Assembly: GCF_026151205.1 (NCBI RefSeq)
Contig: NC_087076.1
Location: forward strand, 21,508,828 to 21,572,827
Direction of reading: 5' to 3'
Origin: Bolinopsis microptera
Taxonomy: Eukaryota > Ctenophora > Tentaculata > Lobata > Bolinopsidae
Length of the DNA: 64,000 nt
Below are positions 56,637 to 64,000 of the stretch, one piece after another (positions within the stretch are counted from its first letter, which is position 1; each line of letters starts with the position of its first letter). The translations under genes and the position numbers were made by a program. Below the pieces are notes generated by a model. It saw nothing but the letters and a program-made list of their open reading frames with translations. It had not been told where the DNA came from and did not search any database.

Positions 56637-57452
56637 ATGCGACTCATAAATAATACTCCAATCCGGATTTTACACAGGGAAAGCCCTAGAAGAGGTAGAC
56701 ATAATGATACCGAAAATAACCCCCAGATTTGCCGGCAATACACTATGAGGAAGTGTCCCCCCTGCCTAACTGGCAAACGTCTCATTGGTGGTAAGAAATG
56801 CTCATACCAGCACCCCATCAGATGCCGCTTTTACTCCAATTTCGGAGACGACAAACGGATGCAGGAATGAGAAGAAATGCACTTTTTTCCACCCCAAAAT
56901 GTGCCGTAATTCAGTTGCGAATCACGTATGTTTAAACAGCGATTGTGGCTTCCATCATCTTAAAGGAACGGCCAGAAAGACTGTTGGAAACGTGAATTTC
57001 GCTGACAGAAATCGCCTGTCTTGCAGCAGCAGCAGCCCAAAGATACGAGAAGAATAGAATTCAACACGAACAGAAGTTCCTGGCCGCCTCCTGGTGGTTA
57101 TGATGTGGACAGAATGGGTAGTTTAAACTCCCTCAACACATCCTACCCACCCACTGTTGAATATCAGAAACCTCTCAGACAACGTAAAGACAGTACTTCT
57201 GAGAGGGATAGTGCTTTTTTAGAGAAGCTCATGGAAAACATAAAAAACGGAATTATAACCCAGATGAACTCCAAAATGGAGGAACTTCGAGGGCAAATTC
57301 CAGCCCTTGTCCAAGAGACACAACGGAGCCAGCAGGACCCGAGATCACGCCAAACATCCTCTCAAAAATCTCGACACAGTTCCCACCACCAACACAGTTC
57401 CCAGCCCAACTGCCACTCCCAAACCAGCCAATGCGGATGCCGATGCCACTAA
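56637..57452 (+). pseudogene. LINE ORF1: CCCH zinc fingers and basic/coiled-coil tail, frameshifted
   Basis: The first frame (56637-56867) has CRQYTMRKCPPC, KKCSYQHPIRC and CRFYSNFGDDK. The second (56785-57054) continues with CRNEKKCTFFHPKMC and CLNSDCGFHHLKGTARK. The third (57021-57452) has SGERD-type charged sequence, FLEKLMENIKNGIITQMNSK and a Gln/Ser/His-rich end. Shifts fall near 56860 and 57030. Repeated C-x-C-x-C-H fingers followed by a helical segment are typical of ORF1 RNA-binding proteins in several invertebrate LINEs. They package the element's RNA. The start at 56637 is the first Met in the frame and is not otherwise supported. Confidence 0.7.
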
Positions 57453-58002
57453 ACTTCATTCCCAACTATCAAGGATCTTGCTACTGAATGCTCGGTCCAT
57501 CTCCCCAGCCGCAACCAGCACTGTAAAATGGAAGATTCCATTCATCCAAGACCACATACTTGACGACCTAGGAAGACCACCGGTCCCTATTCTCGCTATC
57601 ACTGAATCATGGTTGAAGCCATATATCAGTGATGCTCAAATAGCTACAGATGGGTACAACAGTCTTAGAGCAGACCGTCAAAGTCGAAAAGGTGGTGGTT
57701 GTGTGCTTTACGTTGAAAACTCGCTGCTAGTATCAGATACTGTAAAGTTTAGTGACAAACACTGCAGTATGCTGCATTGTTTCATAGACTCTATGAACGC
57801 CCTTGTCTCCGTGATATACCGCCCACCAGATGCTCCTCCCGGATCCTTCAAAGCAGTCCTGGACCAGGTGCAGGAGAAGCTAAATAACTTGACATCGAAC
57901 GATAGATCACCGGACATCTACTGTCTACATTATGGGGGATTTCAACCTCCCAAATATAGATTGGGACACTTGCCAAGCTTTACCTGGTCAACCGCTTTGT
58001 GA
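57307..58002 (+). pseudogene. LINE ORF2, 5' part: APE-like endonuclease N-half
   Basis: The frame contains the endonuclease motifs LLNARSI, ILAITESWLKP (catalytic Glu), GYNSLRADRQSRKGGGCVLY and VSVIYRPPDA. About residue 207 it loses the conserved GDFN motif, which continues in the next frame at 57932. A frameshift therefore lies near 57928. The domain nicks target DNA in target-primed reverse transcription. It overlaps the end of ORF1 by about 145 bp, and the true ORF2 start is uncertain. Confidence 0.8.
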
Positions 58003-58867
58003 CCAGCAAGCTTGTTCCGAACTAATTGATTTCATGGAGAGAAATTTCTTGACACAAATGATTTGTAAGCCCACGAGAAATAACAACACCATCGATCTCG
58101 TCCTCACAAATAAACCACAGGACACAGTTGAGACCAATATCTCCGAATGCCAACTATCCGACCACAGGCTAGTCGAGCTCATAATCGGACATAACCCGCT
58201 CTGCCCAAAAGAACATAATCCTATATCTTTCGACAGAAACTCTTTTCATGCGACTGATTTTCATAGAGCAGATTTTGAAGCTATGAACGATCGTTTAGAA
58301 GCTGTTAACTGGATCTCTTTGAGAGAACTCTGTTATGAAGATGAAGATGGAAGTGCCTTTCTGGAGCTTATACGCCTAACTGTCCTCCAGATAACTCTCC
58401 TAAACTCGCCTTCTAAAGACCCTACTGGAACTGGCACTTCCCGCCCCCGTAGAAGTCGCCAAGTCCGTGAAAAATACACAATGAAGAGGAAAAGAAGAAA
58501 ACTGAATGCCCAAATAAGTGCACTTACTCAAAACAACCCAACTTCGAGAAAAATCGAAAAGCTGAAAACCGAAGTAAATCTTCTGACCTTCGAAATAAAT
58601 GAACTTGTGATCAAGCAACTTAACGAAAAAGAAGTAAAAGCTGTAAGTACAATAAAGACGAATCCAAGATTCTTTTATTCTTACGCTAAACGATTTGCAA
58701 AGGTAAAATCATCCGTCGCCCCAATTAGAGATACAAACGGAACTCTGAAAATGGACCCAGCGGAAAAAGCAGAAATTCTCCAGACTCAATATGTCACAGT
58801 CTTCAGCAACCCAAATTCTGCAAATGTTCAAGAATGCCTCGCCGGATTAGATCCTCATCCAAAATAA
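57932..58867 (+). pseudogene. LINE ORF2, middle: endonuclease C-half and linker
   Basis: It begins at MGDFNLPNIDW, the GDFN motif, and contains NTIDLVLTN and the catalytic SDHRLVE. A basic linker (SRPRRSRQVREKYTMKRKRR) and the RFFYSYAKRF segment that precedes the RT follow. It ends at TAA 58867, while the homologous sequence continues in another frame from about 58860. It is a piece of one broken gene, not a separate protein. Confidence 0.8.
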
Positions 58868-59268
58868 GATCTCAACACATATTCACCTTCATAGCAGACG
58901 ACATATCAGATGCCACAAAGGAACTGGACCCGTATGCATCCACCCCTGATGGTGACATCCCGGCCAAGATCCTAACTAAATGTCGAATGACAATCGCTGA
59001 ACCAATTTATCTACTCTGGAAACGCTCATTTGATAACGGAGTTAAACCATCTGGCATGAAGACACAGTACATCACGCCTGTGTTTAAGAAAGGAGACCGA
59101 ACATCTGCCGCTAACTATCGCCCTGTCTCGATAACCTCTCAAATTATTAGAATATTTGAGAGAGTGGTCAGAAATAATCTTGTAGAACATATGGAGTCAA
59201 ACAGCTTTCTCTCCCCCCCCCCCCCCCCCCCCATCAGCATGGATTCCGCAAGAAAAGAAGCTGCTTAA
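58834..59268 (+). pseudogene. LINE ORF2: N-terminal reverse transcriptase segment
   Basis: Contains TPDGDIPAKILTKC, YITPVFKKGDRTSAANYRPV and IRIFERVVRNNLVEHMESNS, the fingers region of LINE RTs. The frame runs into a C20 tract (59213-59232) that yields six prolines. It then leaves the conserved frame: HGFRKKRSC is encoded in another frame just after the tract. The tract therefore coincides exactly with a frame break. Confidence 0.82.
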
Positions 59269-60533
59269 CTCAACTTATAGACCACGTAGATAACATCCTG
59301 AAAACTCTCAATGACGGCAACGAGGTTGATGTGATATACCTTGATTATGCAAAAGCTTTCGATAAGGTAGATCGTCAAATACTACTTGCAAAGGCAAAAC
59401 GCTACGGAATAAAAGGAAAGACCCTGCAATGGCTGACTGAATTCCTGAAGGATCGCCTGCAAACTGTGGTCGTGGAAGGAACAAAATCATCCTTTCAGCT
59501 AGTAATCAGTGGGGTACCCCAAGGAACAGTATTGGGACCCATTCTTTCCATTCTATATATTGACGACCAATTTAGTACATTGGTTACCGCTCTGGGAAAG
59601 GTGTTTGCTGACGACACCAAGCTCATTGGAAAAATCATGGACCTAGCTACCAAAAGCCTACTCCAAGACGACCTCCTCAATGTAATCGCTTGGGCCCTGA
59701 AGAACAACATGCAACTAAATGAGGCCAAATTCGAAATATTTAATTACAGCTTGAACAATTCATTACTGTTAAGAGAATTGCCCTCCACCAGTCAATATTC
59801 CTGTTACAATTTAACAAATGGAAGAACTGTTGACCCAGCCAAAACTGTGAGGGACCTAGTGATTCTCCTGTCAAATGACTGCTCCTGGTCTTCTCACATA
59901 CAGCAGATGGCTAAAACAGCAAGGACGATGACGTCATGGGTCCTTAGCGTATTCAGAGATAGGTCACGCTTCCTCATGCTCACACTCTACAAAACCATGG
60001 TGAGAAGCAAACTCGAATACTGCTGCCCGGTGTGGAACCCTGACAAGATCAGCGATATAGAAGCTATTGAAAGCATCCAACGTCACTACACTCGTCGAAT
60101 CAGTGGCTGCCAGAACCTTGATTACTGGGAACGCCTGCAGAACCTGAATCTTCTCTCATTACAGAGACGCAGAGAACGATACATCATAATCCATACATGG
60201 AAGATGAATAATGGACTAGCTCCGAACGACATCAACATGCAGTTCAAGGAAAGCTCCCGGCACGGTGTAAAAGCCACGGTGCCTGCATTTAACAAAAAGG
60301 CACAATGCTCAATCTCGACCCATTACGAAAACTCTTTTGGAGTAAAAGCAGCCAAACTATGGAACCTGCTCCCCAAGGAAGTTAACACAATCCAAGTCTT
60401 GGAAACTTTCAAATCCTCCCTTGCTAAATTCCTGAAAGGCTTCTTGGATACCCCGCCCACAAAAGGGTATACCGCCATCACAAATAATTCTCTTCTGGAA
60501 TGGACTCTACAAAAAGATCTAAGCCAGGAGTGA
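59233..60533 (+). pseudogene. LINE ORF2: catalytic reverse transcriptase core and C-terminus
   Basis: After the C tract the frame gives HGFRKKRSCLTQLIDH, then YLDYAKAFDKVD (motif A), SGVPQGTVLGP (motif B) and FADDTKL (motif C, both Asp intact). It continues with RSKLEYCCPVWNP and a C-terminal WNLLPKEV/FKSSLAKFLKGF stretch, ending in TGA at 60531. The 400 codons from Met at 59331 are uninterrupted. The catalytic residues are kept although the whole ORF2 is broken upstream, so this copy is recent or was inactivated by few events. Confidence 0.85.
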
Positions 60534-60620
60534 TTGGAGGACGTACTTGATACTGTTGTCCAGAAGCGATCCCTGCCGAACCTACCTAAATTAACCTAAA
60601 GTAAGTAGATTAAAGGAACC

Positions 60621-60927
60621 ATCACATGTTATAGAGGCTATTGATGATATTAAGTCAAGTGCTTCATCGGGTTCTGATGAGATCCCAGTTGCTCTACTGA
60701 AGAATTGCAAAGATGCTATGGCGATTCCCATTCATCTAGTTGATCCCTTGCCTAATTTTTTAATTACTACACTGCACAAGAAAGATAGCAAGGCGCTTCC
60801 TTCCAACTACACTGACCTATATCATATAATCAAGGGGTTTGAGAAAATCATGAGGAAACACCTAGATATGCATCTAGAAATGAACAACTTGATCTGTACA
60901 TCTCAAGTGAAGGAAGAATTTGGGTAG
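60621..60927 (+). pseudogene. Fragment of a second LINE reverse transcriptase
   Basis: An open stretch of about 100 codons ends at TAG 60925. It contains IEAIDDIKSSASSGSDEIPV, then HKKDSKALPSNYTDLYHIIK and FEKIMRKHLDMHLEMNNLIC. These match the RT fingers motifs 'IK-S-S-PG-D-IP', 'KK-S-NYR' and 'FEKI--HL--NNLI' in order. It ends in SQVKEEFG in place of the usual Q-x-GF, and the catalytic core is absent. It sits directly downstream of the larger LINE but does not continue it, since that element already has a complete RT. Confidence 0.72.
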
Positions 60928-61091
60928 CGAGAGTCTGACGAGATTAGAGCACTTAATTTTTCGTTCTTTTCTGGAAATTAGAGTCATTTATTATCTAACT
61001 TTTAAAACAATCTCGAAATAGTAAAGAAACATCTTAAGAGACTGATAAGTGCCCAAAAAAACATAACAGTTCTCTGAAAAATAAAGGTTAA

Positions 61092-62348
61092 TTATGAGGT
61101 AAATAGTTTTCTCCACAAAACTCTGTTAGAGGCAGTAGCCATAAGATCATAAAGATCATTAATATCACGTAATGGTAGGTTTCTTTTATTCAAATCATTT
61201 ATAATAAACTTTAAAAGATTACTTTGGTGTCGACCAACACGTCCTTTCATGGTACATAACGCATTAACAGCAAATTGAAGAGCTCTCTGAGCTGGTGATG
61301 AGCAGTCACTGCGAAGGACATGTCCAAGCATTTTCCAGCGAGCATATGTCACTCGCTCTGACAACGGTGTTACACCACAGCGTTCATAGAGTGCTTTATT
61401 ACTGATAATAATGGGATAAGCCATCTTCAATATTTGACGCAGGTGTCTTCTATGACATGCATCAAGTTTGTCAAATAGGTTCTGAGGGGTAGCCCAGCTG
61501 TTGCAGTTATAGAGCATAACAGATGTAACGTATGCTTCGTATATCTTAATCTTGGTCTTCAGATTAATCTTAGATCCTTGCATCCAAACTTTCTTGTATT
61601 TTTCGAATGCAACATTTCCAAGGATTATACGATGCTGTATGTCTTCTTTACTACATAGCTTAGAGCCTAGGGACACACACTTCCTCCAAGGTTCTCTATT
61701 TCTTAGAGGTTCTCCTTTTTCGTCCTTCTCACTACTTCCAGCCAGATAACACTTTACAAACTCGGTTTTAGATTCATTTACAAACAAATTCCATTCTGAG
61801 AGAATTTCCTTGCAAATTGGAAGGAGCTGGTGTAACGAATCCTCATCTTCATCAGCAAAGTCCACATCATCAGCATATTCCCATTCTAAAGGAAGGGAGC
61901 TTTCAGATATGGGGGGATTTGGGCGTAGATGTATAACAACAACTCTAAGGTGGTAGAGTGCTCCAGCTAGGTACATGGTAAACAGCGAGCCAGACAAACA
62001 GTCACCTTGAAAGGCTCCTATTGTGACTTTGAACTCTCCCGATGTCGTCTTTTTGATCTTAATTCTGAGCTTGGTGTTAGCGAGCAGATATCTAACTAGT
62101 CTTATGTCATCTTCTGAGCATCCTGCATCTTCGAGTAGCCTGAGGATAGTTGACCGATGTATTGTGTCGAAGGCTGATGACATGTCTATCCCCATTTTAC
62201 TAAACTCCCAATGTTTCTCCTTGACAACAGAAATAAGAACCCTTTGTGTCCAGACAATATTAGAGCAGCTGTGTCCTGATTTATAGGCATTCTGCCATGG
62301 CCCAGTGTAGTCTGCTATCTGTTGTTGAATACGCTGGAGTGTTATCAT
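61092..62348 (-). pseudogene. 5'-truncated RTE-like LINE: reverse transcriptase and C-terminus
   Basis: A 418-codon minus-strand frame begins inside an RT domain, so no endonuclease is present. It has WQNAYKSGHSC, GIDMSSAFDTIHR (motif A, D55), GAFQGDCLSGSLFTMYLAGA (motif B, 111-130) and EYADDVDFADED (motif C, D160-D161). The C-terminal part has LYNCNSWATPQNLFDKLDAC, RWKMLGHVLRSD and a GRVGRHQSNL ... ATASNRVLWRKLF end. The 'GHVLR' and 'A--R--W' tail is typical of RTE-like LINEs. No stops or shifts interrupt it. Truncation at the 5' end is the usual outcome of incomplete target-primed copying. It lies opposite to the host exons, just before exon 4. Confidence 0.85.
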
Positions 62349-62547
62349 GGAAAGGATTTTCCTAGTTCCATTGAGAATTATCTAATTATCATCTTTACTC
62401 AAATTTATATATTTTCGTAACTGCTCGCATTTGCGAAACTGAATGCACAATATACGACTGGTTAACGTGGTTTTTAATGATTGCACTGTGGTTAATTCTT
62501 GATTACCCGTGATTTAGTTGTTTTTATGAATATTCCCTTTATTTCAG

Positions 62548-62730
62548 ACATATATGCAGCCGATGCCTCATCGGGAGATGAAAAGTGCCCTGCTGATAGG
62601 TCAGGAATAACAAATTTTACTCCTTGTTCAATACCGGACGGTTTTGCAGTCCCTGTAACAAAGGAATCCGAGTGTAACTCTGAATATTGTTGTTGGGTCA
62701 CTGACATATGTATTACAGCTCAAACACCAA
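62548..62730 (+). CDS. Exon 4: trefoil-like cysteine module
   Basis: A TTTATTTCAG acceptor and GTAAGT donor bound 183 bp, phase 1-1. The peptide has six Cys with the order C-x12-C-x15-C-x4-CC-W-x4-C: EKCPADRSG, TPCSIP, ECNSEYCCWVTDIC. C-x4-CC followed by an aromatic residue is the hallmark of P-type (trefoil) domains of secreted mucosal proteins and some glycosidases. The other spacings are only approximately right, so the call is tentative. Acidic and Asp/Ser residues precede the module. Extracellular location is inferred from the cysteines. Confidence 0.62.
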
Positions 62731-62879
62731 GTAAGTGCTTGCCAACTTCACACCTTTATTGTGATTCATCGAGCAAAGGGTTGTGTGTTATGGGATTTTA
62801 ATCCATTTGTCTAGTACATATTTTGTATAGTACAAGAATCGTTATTAAGACTCCTTTTTATATGTTACTTAACCTTCAG

Positions 62880-63048
62880 GCTGCAAACTGGTAGGCGACA
62901 GTGCAAAGGATCTTGCAAAAAGCGAATCAACGAAAACTATAATAGATGGAGAGGAAATAGTTGCTGGTAACTACGCCTCTTACGACAGAATATACTTGGG
63001 GCAGGAAATTACGTTTGAATGTATAAGTATCTCGAATCCAACTAAAAT
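62880..63048 (+). CDS. Exon 5: first half of a sushi/CCP-like module
   Basis: Starts after AACCTTCAG in phase 1 and ends at AAAAT before GTAAGT in phase 2. The peptide begins SCKLVGDSAK and ends YLGQEITFECISISNPTK. 'Y-x-x-G-x-x-(V/I)-x-F-x-C' is the central signature of complement-control (sushi) domains. The next exon supplies the rest, and the two together are 309 bp, again phase 1-1 overall. CCP modules are often split by an intron after the second Cys, as here. Confidence 0.6.
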
Positions 63049-63630
63049 GTAAGTAAATATTACGCTCAAATAAGTCTGTCGACAGTTGTATCTCTGGTTT
63101 ACTTATTTTTGGTTTGACACAAAAATGGTGGAAAATCTGATTTACAGCCAACAAATGGCAGATTTCAGCACTCACCACTATCACATGTGACATGATATGC
63201 AGAGTATGGTTTTGATAACATACTTACTTGATAACTTAGATAACATAAATATAAAAGAGGGATGAGTACCTTAGCGGCTTCATTGAAAATGAAACTTTCT
63301 TCTTTTTTTGACTGGGTCGAATGCTTTTATGGCCTTTTGAACAGTACGAAGAACTAAAAGATTGACTAAGTAATAAGAAGTCCCCACATTTTTGAGTGGT
63401 TTTATAATCGCAAACTTATAAATACTGTTGTCTCTTGACTTTAGATCTAAACGGGATCTTGCTAGTTAAAACAATCAAGTAAAGCTACTGTTGGTTTCAA
63501 GAAGCTGACTATGTAGTTTGGTGTCACTAGCATTTATCTGTGATCTGTGATATGCTTTAATAATAACTATAACGGATAAAATGAGAAAATCACAAATATT
63601 ATTCGATTAAATAGCTGTAAATTGTTCCAG
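63049..63630. other. Intron with dispersed repeat copy 3
   Basis: 63291-63346 is the reverse complement of part of the dispersed repeat at 29229-29390 (shared GACTGGGTCGAATGCTTT-type sequence). Nothing else recognised. Confidence 0.55.
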
Positions 63631-63770
63631 GTATATGATACCAAAAGACGACAGTATTACGGACTTTTCAGATTTTGGAACTTTCAAAAAAATCAGCTTT
63701 AGTTGTTTACAGGACTCTGCTGGAGGAATGACTGATATCATGGCTATGTATGAACTCTTTAAATGTGAAT
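63631..63770 (+). CDS. Exon 6: second half of the sushi/CCP-like module
   Basis: Follows TTGTTCCAG and ends before GTGAGT, entering in phase 2 and leaving in phase 1. The peptide includes DDSITDFSDFGTFKKISFSC and ends with MYELFKCEC. It adds three Cys to the two of exon 5. The module lacks the conserved Trp usually seen before the last Cys, so it is an atypical or diverged sushi domain. Confidence 0.58.
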
Positions 63771-63912
63771 GTGAGTTATCTGAAAAATCCAACCGCCGTG
63801 GCTAACCATTCATCACCTAATATGGGCATCACGTGTTATTTTATATAAATTCGAGTTTCAAATGTGTCCAAACGAATGGTGGTTCCTCATTCCGTAATGT
63901 TGAACTTTTCAG

Positions 63913-64000
63913 ACGCGTGTGCAGAACCAACCCTTGACGATTCCGTGATGATAAAAAATCTCGATTTTGTAGCAGAGCCGTTCTATCCCGTTGGTACAGA
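63913..64000 (+). CDS. Exon 7 (partial): start of another sushi-like module
   Basis: AACTTTTCAG is followed by a phase-1 exon reading ACAEPTLDDSVMIKNLDFVA and then EPFYPVGT at the window edge. A leading Cys followed about 20 residues later by F-Y-P-V-G matches the beginning of a sushi domain. The exon and gene continue outside the window. Confidence 0.55.

Larger units (their letters stand above)
56637..60620 (+). mobile_element. CR1/Jockey-type LINE, nearly full length but broken
   Basis: It carries ORF1 with CCCH-type fingers and a coiled-coil-like tail, then ORF2 with an APE-like endonuclease and a reverse transcriptase, in the expected order. At least two frameshifts in ORF1 and three in ORF2 inactivate the copy. 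It lies in the same orientation as the host exons, inside the large intron between exons 3 and 4. Clade placement (CR1/L2/Jockey superfamily) rests on APE plus an RT ending in the WNLLPKEV ... FKSSLAKFLKGF type of tail. Confidence 0.85.

Overview
The window looks like nuclear DNA from an animal, probably a marine invertebrate such as a cnidarian, ctenophore, sponge or mollusc. The reasons are GT-AG introns, phase-1 exons encoding cysteine-rich extracellular modules, several metazoan retroelement classes (Penelope-like, a LINE with APE endonuclease and CCCH-finger ORF1, an RTE-like LINE, an R2-type restriction-like endonuclease remnant), long satellites and very low gene density. No bacterial operons, rRNA, tRNA or CRISPR array were found. 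The species cannot be fixed from this sequence alone.

Layout. 1-31.7 kb is almost entirely non-coding. It carries a 35-bp satellite (2052-4804), smaller minisatellites, a CRE/E-box array (10440-10618), a foldback unit with the same CRE/E-box motif in its loop (13.2-13.6 kb), an 18-bp perfect hairpin (18839-18885), an 11-bp array (21864-22362), a 20-bp satellite (22882-24984), an RTE-like LINE tail (25337-25552), a hairpin-bearing minisatellite (25959-26270) and a cluster of GC-rich hairpins (27081-28160). 31.7-34.7 kb has two decayed non-LTR retroelement 3' ends. 35143-35873 is a pure CCCTGA/TCAGGG array of about 122 units, followed by a foldback region containing true TTAGGG repeats. 37761-40596 is a hAT-like DNA element with 15-bp perfect terminal inverted repeats and an 8-bp target duplication. 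40870-45705 is a ~69-bp satellite of about 70 units. A probable minus-strand terminal exon (45947-46126) precedes an apparently intact Penelope-like ORF (46195-48330).

From 51.5 kb to the right edge, the plus strand carries at least seven exons whose phases chain together. They encode part of a secreted or extracellular multidomain protein: a hydrophobic start-like exon, two exons of unknown fold, a trefoil-like cysteine exon and sushi/CCP-like exons. The gene runs off the window. Its central ~9.5-kb intron holds an 11-bp satellite, a frameshifted CR1/Jockey-type LINE (56.6-60.6 kb), a second LINE fragment and a 5'-truncated RTE-like LINE on the opposite strand.

The many long open frames over satellites (2-4.8, 22.8-24.8, 35.1-35.9, 41-45.7 and 53.6-55.2 kb) are best explained by stop-free repeat units and are not called as genes. 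No complete new multi-gene system is evident. The strongest leads are the CRE/E-box arrays, the telomere-like TCAGGG block, the hAT-like element, the Penelope-like protein with an altered YIG motif, a ~350-bp inverted repeat and the hairpin cluster.
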